Part shown: positions 1-7,327 of the stretch, in pieces
How the letters are laid out: each line of letters starts with the position of its first letter
How positions within the stretch are numbered: position 1 is the stretch's first letter
Assembly: GCA_028285185.1 (NCBI GenBank)
Contig: JANQQD010000401.1
Location: 1-37,870 of the forward strand
Reading direction: 5' to 3'
Source: Anaerolineae bacterium
Lineage (GTDB): Bacteria; Pseudomonadota; Alphaproteobacteria; DSM-16000; Inquilinaceae
Length of the DNA: 37,870 nucleotides
Notes under the pieces: generated by a model
Databases searched by the model: none
What the model was told of the DNA's origin: nothing
Seen by the model: the letters and a program-made list of their open reading frames with translations, nothing else
Program-made: the position numbers and the translations under genes

Positions 1-1
1 C

Positions 2-328
2 GACGAAGGCGACCGCATCACCGACGAAGACCGCCAGATGGCGCTGAGAACGGCGCAGACCGCCCGCACCGCCGTCTCGGCAGTGTTCCATCAGGTCGAC
101 GTGATCTTGGCGCCGAGCGCCCCCGGACCGGCGCCCGAGGGTCAGTCCAACACCGGATCCTCCGCCTTCAACCGGCTCTGGACGCTGTTGCATCTGCCGG
201 CGGTCAACGTACCCGGGCTCGCTACGGGCAGAGGATTGCCGCTCGGCATACAGATCATCGGACCGATCGAGGCGGATGCGGCAACATTGGCGGCGGCCGA
301 TTTCGTGGAGAAGGCCATTACGGTCTGA
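2..328 (+). CDS. Amidase-family protein, C-terminal fragment (5' end outside window)
   Basis: This open frame enters from the left edge and stops with TGA, giving about 108 residues. It reads as the C-terminal part of an amidase-signature enzyme (GatA/AtzF-type amide hydrolase). Visible family features are the strand with ILAPSAPGPAPEG, the segment NRLWTLLHLPAVNVPG, and the closing GLPLGIQIIGP motif that is highly characteristic of these enzymes' C-termini. The Ser-cisSer-Lys catalytic residues would lie in the missing N-terminal part, so substrate cannot be judged. The 242 bases after it hold no convincing gene and separate it from the next operon, so it probably belongs to a unit lying to the left. 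Confidence 0.85.
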   Translation, partial: DEGDRITDEDRQMALRTAQTARTAVSAVFHQVDVILAPSAPGPAPEGQSNTGSSAFNRLWTLLHLPAVNVPGLATGRGLPLGIQIIGPIEADAATLAAADFVEKAITV

Positions 329-570
329 CCCGCTCAGACCGTCCAAAATGAACGCCAGATGAAACGCAAGTGAATGGCGGCCAAACGGCCCATGAAGAGG
401 TCCCCAAAAACCCGTTAAAAGGGTAGGGGCTTCGTTGTCATTGGTTCTAACCCTCCACAACTGCTCGATTACCGGCCCGCGACGCACCCCGCGCGAAAGC
501 CGGAAGAGAGCCGGGAATAAACGCCGCGTGGGGACGTTGTGTCTCCCGAACGACGCGACAGGAGGGTCAG

Positions 571-1143
571 ATGAAGTATTTCAACCGTATCCGTTCGGGC
601 ATCGATCCCAAGCCCTTTCTTGACGAGATCGCCTCGGTCGACGGTGCCTGGGACGCATCGACCGGCCGTCAGGACAAGATCGCCGTGCAGCGCGAGGCGC
701 TTGCCATACCGCTGCGGGGCGTGCGCAAGTCCGCCATCGGCGAGCGTAAGAATCGCGATGTGCATGAGAGCCGGTGGACGACCGGCTCGGCCAGTTACCC
801 GATCGCCTGCGAGTTCCTGCGCCAGTTCGCGCAAGAGCAGGACAGCCTGCTCGGCCGCGCCAAGGTCGTCTGTCTGCCGGCCGGACGGCGCGTCTATCCC
901 CATGTCGATCGCGGTGAATACTATCGTGTGCGCAATCGGTATCACTTCGTGCTGCGCTCCTCCATGGGATCGTGGCTGAAGGCCGGCGATGAAGAGGTGC
1001 GCATGGGGGAAGGCGAGCTCTGGTGGTTCGACAACAACCAGGTGCACGAGGCCTTCAACGACGGCGACCAGGACCGGATCCACATGATCTTCGACATGCT
1101 GCCCCGTGCCAGCGCCGCCGACGTCTTCGGCGTGGCCGCCTGA
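571..1143 (+). CDS. Fe(II)/2-oxoglutarate-dependent aspartyl/asparaginyl beta-hydroxylase-family protein
   Basis: A 190-residue cytoplasmic protein with the jelly-roll features of the Asp/Asn beta-hydroxylase family. An HxD motif is at His111/Asp113 (YPHVDRGEYY), the distal His159 lies in NNQVHEAFN, and Arg169 in QDRIHMIFD is the expected 2-oxoglutarate-binding arginine. The facial triad is complete, so the enzyme should be active. Start choice is secure: an AGGAGG ribosome site lies 5 to 10 bases before the ATG. It opens an operon, with 15 bases to the hydrolase and ATGA overlaps further on. The family hydroxylates beta-carbons of Asp/Asn or His in peptides, proteins or small molecules; the substrate here is unknown. 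Linkage to an exporter suggests a small secreted product rather than a housekeeping protein target (inference). Confidence 0.85.
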   Translation: MKYFNRIRSGIDPKPFLDEIASVDGAWDASTGRQDKIAVQREALAIPLRGVRKSAIGERKNRDVHESRWTTGSASYPIACEFLRQFAQEQDSLLGRAKVVCLPAGRRVYPHVDRGEYYRVRNRYHFVLRSSMGSWLKAGDEEVRMGEGELWWFDNNQVHEAFNDGDQDRIHMIFDMLPRASAADVFGVAA

Positions 1144-1158
1144 GCCCGGCTCGAAACC

Positions 1159-2055
1159 ATGCCCCAACCCATGCCGGCGAACCGCAAGCTGCAGGCGGCC
1201 ACCCCCTTCACGCTCCGCTATCGCGAGGGGAAGGGGCGTGGGGCGCTGGCCTGCTGGCTGGTGCTTCCGTCTACTATCGCCGTCGACGCATCGCCGCTGG
1301 TGACCGTCCACGGCATCGGGCGCGGGGCACGCGGCCAGGCGGAGCAGTTCGCTTCACGTGCTGCCGCGCTGGGGCGACCGGTCATCGCACCGTTGTTCGA
1401 TCAGCGGTCATGGCCGCGCTATCAGCAGGTGGTGCGCAAGCGGCGCGCCGACCTGGCGTTCCTGGCCCTGATGGCGGAGCTGCGGTCTTCCGGCATCTGG
1501 CAGACGCCGAGCTTCGATCTGACCGGATATTCCGGCGGTGCCCAGTTCGCCCACCGGTTCGCCATGCTCTACCCCGAACTGGTGCGGCGGCTGACCGTCA
1601 CGTCGGCGGGTTGGTACACATTTCCCGACGACGCGGTGTTTCCCTATGGCCTCGCCGCACGATCGGGGCGAGCCGACGATTGGGGGCCGCACTTCGCCGC
1701 CGGGCTCGACGACTTCCTGCGGCTGCCGATCCGGGTCTGCGTGGGGGCAGGTGACCGCCTGCCGGACAGCAACACCCGGACCAGGCCCGAGATCGACCGA
1801 CAACAGGGCAGAGACCGCGTGACGCGTGCCCGTCGCTGGGTCGCCGCACTGCGGCGGGCGGCCGGCACACGTGGCATTGCGCCGCGTGTGGATCTCGCCG
1901 TGCTGCCCGGCTGCGGCCACGACTTCCGCGACTGCGTTCGGCGCGGCGGCCTGGACAGGATGGTCCTGCCGGACGCCGGACCAGACCTCACAACCATGGA
2001 CGACGAAAACCCAACACCAAATCGAGACCAAGCCGTTCCAGGAGATATGACATGA
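1159..2055 (+). CDS. Alpha/beta hydrolase (cytoplasmic)
   Basis: A 298-residue alpha/beta hydrolase without a signal peptide. The nucleophile elbow is GYSGGAQ with Ser125, the likely acid is Asp199 in GAGDRLPD, and the base is His254 in PGCGHDF. The early HGIGRG segment would form the oxyanion hole. It shares distinctive patches with the secreted hydrolase at 11081-12040: G(Y/H)S(G/A)G(A/G)QF(A/V)HR, then AGWYT, then FPYGLA. The two are therefore paralogues of one subfamily. It starts 15 bases after the hydroxylase gene with a weak ribosome site, and its stop overlaps the next start (ATGA), implying translational coupling. It may be an esterase, peptidase or acyl-transfer enzyme in the same pathway; I cannot name the substrate. 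Confidence 0.82.
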   Translation: MPQPMPANRKLQAATPFTLRYREGKGRGALACWLVLPSTIAVDASPLVTVHGIGRGARGQAEQFASRAAALGRPVIAPLFDQRSWPRYQQVVRKRRADLAFLALMAELRSSGIWQTPSFDLTGYSGGAQFAHRFAMLYPELVRRLTVTSAGWYTFPDDAVFPYGLAARSGRADDWGPHFAAGLDDFLRLPIRVCVGAGDRLPDSNTRTRPEIDRQQGRDRVTRARRWVAALRRAAGTRGIAPRVDLAVLPGCGHDFRDCVRRGGLDRMVLPDAGPDLTTMDDENPTPNRDQAVPGDMT

Positions 2056-3149
2056 CCTTTCCCGTCACCGTATCCGCGGGCATTCCGGCACAGGCGAAAT
2101 GGGCCTTCTCCACGCGCCGCGTGGCCCGGACCGATGCTGCCAGCCTGATCGACGCCCTCGACGCCGCCGGCCCTGGCGATCTTGTACTGGGGCGGGTGGA
2201 GCGTGTTGGCTCGCACAAGCGTATCCAGCTAGCCGAGGGCCGCACGTCGGACCTTTATGCTGGCGACATGGTGGTGCTGGCCTGCGGCGACCGCTATGCC
2301 CCGGACCAGTTCGAGGGGCTCGCCGAACTGGACGCCGACGGATCTGACATGCTGGCGGCAGGCGGCGTGATCGGCCGGATGCGGTATCGGCACAGCCGCA
2401 TGTCGACGCCCACGCGTGTCGTGCCGCTGGGCCTTGTCGCGGACACGTCGGGGCAGCCGATCAATGTCGGCCGCTATGCGCTGTCCGACGCCTCGCGCCC
2501 GGTGGGGATGACGGTGATCGGCGTCGTCGGCAGCTCGATGAATTCCGGCAAGACCACGGCCACGGCGGCGCTTGCGCATGGTCTAAGCCGGGCCGGCTGC
2601 AGGGTTGCGGCGATCAAGGCCACCGGAACGGGCGCCTTCGGCGACGTCCATGCTTTTGCCGACACCGGGGCCCACTATGTCGGCGATTTCACCGATGCGG
2701 GCATGGTGTCGACCTACCGCCAGCCGCTGGAGCGGATCGTGGCAGGACTGGACACGCTGTTGGGGCATGCCGCGCGGCACGGCTGCGAGGTCGCCGTGGT
2801 GGAACTGGCCGACGGCGTGTTCCAGGCTGAAACCGCAGCGCTCTTGAAGACGCCCCGGGTTCGTGACGGCTTCTCGGGCGTGGTCTTCGCTGCGCCTGAC
2901 GCTCTGGCAGCAGCCGGCGGATGTGCGGCCCTGCGGGCGCTCGACATCGAGCCGGAGATCCTGACGGGCATGATCAGCTGCTCCCCCCTCGGCAGTGCTG
3001 AGGCCGAGGCGGCGACCGGCGTGCGGGTGATGACCCGCAATGCCCTGTGCGATCCGGAACAGGCCTGGGCCCTGTTGGTTCAGATGCTCAGTGGCGGTGC
3101 TGCGCATGCCGCAGCGGCGGTTGTCTCTCAGGTCGGAGTTGCGGCATGA
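2052..3149 (+). CDS. P-loop NTPase, DUF1611/dethiobiotin-synthetase-like
   Basis: A 365-residue protein in two parts. Residues 1 to about 145 are rich in short beta strands and not recognisable as a Rossmann domain. From residue 152 a P-loop domain begins with Walker A GVVGSSMNSGKTT (about 157-169), followed by KATGTGAFGD and VGDFTDAG, which resemble the ATG..DF pattern of DUF1611 C-terminal domains and the KP.TG pattern of dethiobiotin synthetases. Some DUF1611 members are reported as D-glutamate N-acetyltransferases (DgcN). That precedent supports an amino-acid-modifying role here only loosely. Its ATG overlaps the upstream stop, and its own stop overlaps the exporter start, so it is firmly part of the operon. 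The family call is moderately sure; the reaction is unknown. Confidence 0.7.
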   Translation: MTFPVTVSAGIPAQAKWAFSTRRVARTDAASLIDALDAAGPGDLVLGRVERVGSHKRIQLAEGRTSDLYAGDMVVLACGDRYAPDQFEGLAELDADGSDMLAAGGVIGRMRYRHSRMSTPTRVVPLGLVADTSGQPINVGRYALSDASRPVGMTVIGVVGSSMNSGKTTATAALAHGLSRAGCRVAAIKATGTGAFGDVHAFADTGAHYVGDFTDAGMVSTYRQPLERIVAGLDTLLGHAARHGCEVAVVELADGVFQAETAALLKTPRVRDGFSGVVFAAPDALAAAGGCAALRALDIEPEILTGMISCSPLGSAEAEAATGVRVMTRNALCDPEQAWALLVQMLSGGAAHAAAAVVSQVGVAA

Positions 3150-4825
3150 GCCGACTGCCCAAGATCGCCGGGGGCGGGCGCGGACGCGGCATTGCCAAGG
3201 TTGCCGCGCTTGCCCTGGGTCAGGCGGCGGCGGCCGGCATGGCGGCGTTCGCGACGCGCGATGTGTTCGCCGCGTTTCGCGACGACAGCCTCGGGCTGCC
3301 TGCGACCGCACTCGCCTTAATCGCCATCGCGGGCCTTGTGATCGCAGCGCTGCGCGTCTGTGAGCGGGTGGTTGCCGAGCGCGTGGGCCAGGACTATGCG
3401 GCGGCGTTGCGCATCAAGCTTTTCTCGCATCTGGCGCAGATGTCGGCGCGCGATGTGTCCGACCGCCGAAGCGGTGCGCTGGCCCTGCGGTTCGTCGGCG
3501 ATCTGGCGGCGGTCCGCGGCTGGGTGAGCATGGGCGTCGCCCGATGGATCTCGTCCGGCATCGTGCTGCCGTGCGCCTGCGCTGTGCTGTTCCTGCTGAA
3601 CCCCGCACTCGGTCTTGCCGCGACGATCCCCGTGGCGCTCGGCGTGATCGTCATGACCTTCGCCAGCACGAGGCTTGGGCCGGCGCATCGGCGCCTCAGG
3701 GCACGCCGGGCGCGTCTGGCAGCGGATATGAGTGAGCGCATCCCCCACGCGCCAGAGCTGCGCCTGATGGGCCGCATGCAGAAGGAAGCCGAGCATCTGG
3801 TCCGCCGGACCGAGCGGATGGTGGCCTCGGCCCTGGACCGGGCACGGGCTGCAGGCTTCTTGCGGTCAGTCCCGGACGCCGTGTCGGGGGTTGCCGCCGC
3901 GCTTGTCCTCTTCGTCGCGCTCGGCAGCGGCGCACCCGGCGCGGAAGCCGCCGGGGCCCTGGCGGCACTGGCGCTGATGATCCAACCCATGCGCGACCTG
4001 GCTGGGGTCTGGGACCGGCATCGGGCCTGGGTGGCAGCGCGTGATAAATGCGAGAGCCTGTTGGCGGCGCCACGGATCCCCCGACCGCGGTTGCAGGATA
4101 TCGATCCGCTGCCCGACGCGCCGCCGGCCTTGCACTTCGACGCGGTATCCGCCGGCCTTCTCAAGGGCATCGATGCCGAAGTGGCACCTGGTCAGACGGT
4201 GGCCATCGTCGGCGGGAACGGTGCCGGCAAGTCCACGCTGCTTTCGCTTGCCGCTGGTCTGGAGCGGCCGAAGAAGGGCTCTATAGCCCTTGGCGGACGC
4301 GCCCCGAGCAGCCTCAGCGCCGGCGAACGGCGGCGGACGATTGCGCTCATGGGCACACGGTCGCCGATCCTGGCCGGCAGCCTGCGTCGCGCCTTGACCA
4401 TGGGACTGTCGAAGGTTCGCGGCGACGACGCGATCAGGGCCGAGGCGGAGACTTTCGGTCTGAGATCCGTGATCTCGCGGCTCGGCGGCCTGGACGGCCG
4501 GGTGGGCGAGGCAGGCCGTACGCTTTCCTCCGGCGAGGCGAGGCGGGTGCTGCTTACCCGGGCGGCGCTGTCCGCACCCCGGCTGCTGCTGCTCGACGAA
4601 CCTGACGACGCGCTGGATGCCGAAGGTGTGGCGTTGGTCGACCGTCTGATCCGCAACAGCGGTGCGACGACCTTGATCGTGACGCACAACATTGCGCTGG
4701 CCCGGCGCATGGACCAGCTGTGGTTTGTGCAGGACGGCGGGATCGTGGAAGCCGGACCGCCGGCTGACCTGCTGTCCGGCGATGGGGCGACAGCACGCTT
4801 CTTCGGCTGCCGGCTGGCAGCGTGA
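3146..4825 (+). CDS. ABC exporter, fused permease and ATPase (half-transporter)
   Basis: A 559-residue exporter subunit. Residues 1 to about 320 form a type-I ABC transmembrane domain with several hydrophobic helices (for example around nucleotides 3290-3360, 3560-3670 and 3880-4000). The rest is an ATPase with Walker A GGNGAGKST (about residue 356), signature LSSGEARR (about 460), Walker B LLLLDEPDDALD and H-loop THN. The signature has LSSGE in place of LSGGQ, which is tolerated in CydCD-like and peptide or small-molecule exporters. I chose the ATG at 3146, overlapping the upstream stop as ATGA, rather than longer in-frame starts lying inside the previous gene. As a half-transporter it should homodimerise. 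With the preceding enzymes it most likely exports their product (inference). Confidence 0.88.
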   Translation: MSRLPKIAGGGRGRGIAKVAALALGQAAAAGMAAFATRDVFAAFRDDSLGLPATALALIAIAGLVIAALRVCERVVAERVGQDYAAALRIKLFSHLAQMSARDVSDRRSGALALRFVGDLAAVRGWVSMGVARWISSGIVLPCACAVLFLLNPALGLAATIPVALGVIVMTFASTRLGPAHRRLRARRARLAADMSERIPHAPELRLMGRMQKEAEHLVRRTERMVASALDRARAAGFLRSVPDAVSGVAAALVLFVALGSGAPGAEAAGALAALALMIQPMRDLAGVWDRHRAWVAARDKCESLLAAPRIPRPRLQDIDPLPDAPPALHFDAVSAGLLKGIDAEVAPGQTVAIVGGNGAGKSTLLSLAAGLERPKKGSIALGGRAPSSLSAGERRRTIALMGTRSPILAGSLRRALTMGLSKVRGDDAIRAEAETFGLRSVISRLGGLDGRVGEAGRTLSSGEARRVLLTRAALSAPRLLLLDEPDDALDAEGVALVDRLIRNSGATTLIVTHNIALARRMDQLWFVQDGGIVEAGPPADLLSGDGATARFFGCRLAA

Positions 4826-4844
4826 CACGCGGGGGATATGCCGC

Positions 4845-6422
4845 TTGCGGTACCTGACAAAGCTCTCGCTGTCGTTCAGCGGTCTCCTGGCCATGGCGCT
4901 GCTGAGCGCGCTGTTGGCGTTCTGGAGTGCGCGTTCGGCGGAGCATGAGCTGGAGCGCTCTCGCCTGGCACACCGGGTCTATGAGCAGTACCTGTCGCTG
5001 TCCAGCCACACCTATCAGCTGTTCAAGCAGTTCGGCGACGCGCTGCTGATCGGCGATCGGGATCGGGGCGTGGGGGAGGCTCGCCTGCTGACGGAAATCC
5101 GTGCCAACAGCCGCGAGCTCAGGGTCCTGATCGCCGAGGAAGTGCAGCTGTTCGGCGAAGAAGAGCGCGACGGCTTCCGGATCCTGGCCCAGATCGAAGC
5201 GAAGATCGAAGTTTTGCTGGAGGAGTTCTACCTGTTGCAGGCCGACGGCGGATCCTCCGATTCCCTGACCTACTGGATCCGCCTATCGGACATCCTGGAT
5301 GAGCAAATCGATGCCGACTTCCAGGGCCTGATCGAAGAGGCCCTGGACGGTGAACGCGAAAAGGTTGTTCAGACCGAGGCCGCCGTTGAGGCGGCCGTCA
5401 CGCTCTATCGAAGGGCGGCGGTCATCGCCGCGGTCATCGCACTGATCACGGCGGCCTTCGGGCTGGCGCTGCTGCGCAGCGGGTTGACCAAGCCGCTTCA
5501 GCGCCTGGTTGCTGGGGCGGAGGCGGTGGGGCGCGGGGAATTGGCCCACCGCATCGAAGCGCCCGGCAATACCGAACTGGACGGCGTCGCCCAGGCGTTC
5601 AACCAGATGATCGCCAAGGTGGCGGAGCGTCAGGATCTGCTTAGCGCCTCTCGGGATTCCCTGGAGCAGGAAGTCTCTAGCCGCACCGAGCAGCTTGAGA
5701 CCCTGCTGGAAACGCTGCGCCGGACGGAAGCCAACCGCAGGCGCCTGCTGGCCGATGTCAGCCATGAGCTGCGCACGCCGCTGACCATCATCCGCGGCGA
5801 GGCCGACGTGACCCTGCGCGGCGGCGAACGCAGCGTCGGCGAATACCGTGACGTGCTGCTGCGCACGCGCGAGGCTGCCGATCACACCGCCAGGATCGTC
5901 GACGACCTCTTGTTTGTGGCCCGCCAGCAAAGCAGCGAAGTGCGGATACGTACGAGTGAGCTGGATCTGGCCGATTTGGTGGAGCGTACGGTTTCCGCCG
6001 GCCGAACGCTCGGCGACGCGGGCAAGACGGTGATCTTCGAAGCGACGACGGCGCCGGCCAAGTTGCGGGCAGACCCCGACCGCATCCGGCAGGTGGTCAC
6101 CATCTTGTTGGACAACGCGCTGCGCTATGGCCGGCAGCGGGTCGACGTGCGGCTCGACCGAACGCCCGATGGCTTTGCGGTCACCGTGGTCGATGACGGC
6201 CCAGGACTGACCGAGGAGGAACTCGCCCACGTCTTTGAGCGCTTCTTCCGCGGCTCCAATGCAGCGATCCGATACGACGGTGGAAGCGGGCTCGGCTTGC
6301 CGGTCGCCAAGGCGATCATCGAAGCCCATGGCGGCGAGATCGCGTTGACGAGCGCGCCCGGCGAAGGTGTCCGGGCACGGTTTGCCCTGCCAGATCGTCC
6401 GCGGCTGGTCGCCGCCTCCTGA
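4845..6422 (+). CDS. Sensor histidine kinase with HAMP domain
   Basis: A 525-residue membrane kinase. TM1 is about residues 11-28, followed by a roughly 160-residue helical periplasmic sensor region without cysteines, TM2 about 191-211, HAMP 212-264, a short coiled coil, the DHp phosphoacceptor His307 in DVSHELRTPL, and a HATPase domain with N-box DNALRYG, G1 VDDGPG, F-box FERFFRG and G2 GSGLGLP. I place the start at TTG 4845, preceded by GGGGGA at about 9 bases. An ATG at 4838 is out of frame, and earlier in-frame starts fall inside the exporter gene. It lies 19 bases after the exporter gene, so it is part of that operon and plausibly senses the exported compound. The all-helical sensor domain gives no ligand clue. 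Confidence 0.87.
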   Translation: MRYLTKLSLSFSGLLAMALLSALLAFWSARSAEHELERSRLAHRVYEQYLSLSSHTYQLFKQFGDALLIGDRDRGVGEARLLTEIRANSRELRVLIAEEVQLFGEEERDGFRILAQIEAKIEVLLEEFYLLQADGGSSDSLTYWIRLSDILDEQIDADFQGLIEEALDGEREKVVQTEAAVEAAVTLYRRAAVIAAVIALITAAFGLALLRSGLTKPLQRLVAGAEAVGRGELAHRIEAPGNTELDGVAQAFNQMIAKVAERQDLLSASRDSLEQEVSSRTEQLETLLETLRRTEANRRRLLADVSHELRTPLTIIRGEADVTLRGGERSVGEYRDVLLRTREAADHTARIVDDLLFVARQQSSEVRIRTSELDLADLVERTVSAGRTLGDAGKTVIFEATTAPAKLRADPDRIRQVVTILLDNALRYGRQRVDVRLDRTPDGFAVTVVDDGPGLTEEELAHVFERFFRGSNAAIRYDGGSGLGLPVAKAIIEAHGGEIALTSAPGEGVRARFALPDRPRLVAAS

Positions 6423-6449
6423 ACTTCCTTCACCGCAATTGGGCAGAAT

Positions 6450-6472
6450 GGCCGCCATGGGCGGCCGTTTTT
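6450..6472 (+). terminator. Rho-independent terminator after the kinase gene
   Basis: A perfect 7-bp stem, GGCCGCC (6450-6456) and GGCGGCC (6460-6466), closes a 3-base loop. It is followed by G and five T residues (6468-6472). It lies 27 bases after the kinase stop and before the response-regulator gene, so it should end the 571-6422 operon. Confidence 0.8.
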
Positions 6473-6625
6473 GCGCGGGGCGAGGGAATACGCCGCAAGA
6501 CCGCGCGTTGTTGCTTCGAGATGCCAAATGGGGAGAACAAGGATCACCACTATGCGGTTTGCTCTGGCCAAAAAGATCGAGTGGCAACGGCGCCCGCGGG
6601 GCAAGACCGGGGAGGGCCGTCGCCA

Positions 6626-7300
6626 ATGAACCTCCTGCTGGTAGAAGACGAAATTCGGGTGGCCGATTTCATCCTGCGCGGTCTTCGGGCCGAAGGCTGG
6701 ATGGTCACCCATTCGCCGGTCGCCGACACGGCACTGGATCTCTCGTTGGAACAGCGCTTCGACGTCATCGTCCTGGACCTGATGCTGCCGGGCCTGCCCG
6801 GGAAAGACTTTTGTCGGAAGCTGCGTGCGCGGGGGGACCACACACCGATCCTCATGCTCTCCGCCCTCGATGCGCTGGACGACCGGGTGGAAGGGCTGCG
6901 CATCGGCGCGGACGACTATATGGTGAAGCCGTTTGAGTTCGACGAGCTGATAGCCCGTATCCAGGCCCTGGCGCGGCGGTCTGGCGGATTCTCCGAGGCC
7001 CCGGACTCCATCTTGCAGGCCGGCGGCATCACGTTGGACCTGGAGAGCCTGGAGGCGACGGTCGACGGCGAGCCGCTGGACCTCACGGTAAAGGAACGGG
7101 AGATCCTGAAGATGTTCCTGACCAAGCCGGGCCGCGTGTTCTCGCGAGAGCGGATCCTGAACACTGTCTGGGGCGCCAATGAGGATCCGCTGACCAATGT
7201 GGTCGAGGTCTATGTGGGCCGGCTGCGGCGCAAGCTGGGCCGCCAGGCCGGCAAGCTGCAGACAGTGCGCGGCGCCGGCTACCGTCTGAAGGGAGACTGA
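6626..7300 (+). CDS. OmpR/PhoB-type response regulator
   Basis: A 224-residue two-domain regulator. The receiver domain carries the acidic pair in VEDE near the N-terminus, phosphoacceptor Asp51 (VIVLDLMLPG), a switch Ser/Thr region LMLSA and Lys101 in YMVKPF. A winged-helix DNA-binding domain occupies about residues 125-224 and ends with VRGAGYRLKG, typical of the OmpR group. The chosen ATG has a GGGGAGGG-rich ribosome site, and longer in-frame starts encode unfamily-like sequence. It lies 203 bases after the kinase gene and beyond a terminator, so it probably has its own promoter despite being the obvious partner of that kinase. Likely targets are the exporter operon or itself (inference). 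Confidence 0.9.
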   Translation: MNLLLVEDEIRVADFILRGLRAEGWMVTHSPVADTALDLSLEQRFDVIVLDLMLPGLPGKDFCRKLRARGDHTPILMLSALDALDDRVEGLRIGADDYMVKPFEFDELIARIQALARRSGGFSEAPDSILQAGGITLDLESLEATVDGEPLDLTVKEREILKMFLTKPGRVFSRERILNTVWGANEDPLTNVVEVYVGRLRRKLGRQAGKLQTVRGAGYRLKGD

Positions 7301-7327
7301 GGTCCGGGCTCTCCTGCGCCCCCGGGA

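Noticed and set aside
435..623. Small open frame starting at TTG just before the hydroxylase gene, considered as a precursor peptide
   Set aside because: It has no ribosome site, overlaps the true ATG 571 with its AGGAGG, and its Arg/Pro-rich sequence looks random. I found no convincing precursor peptide in the gap.
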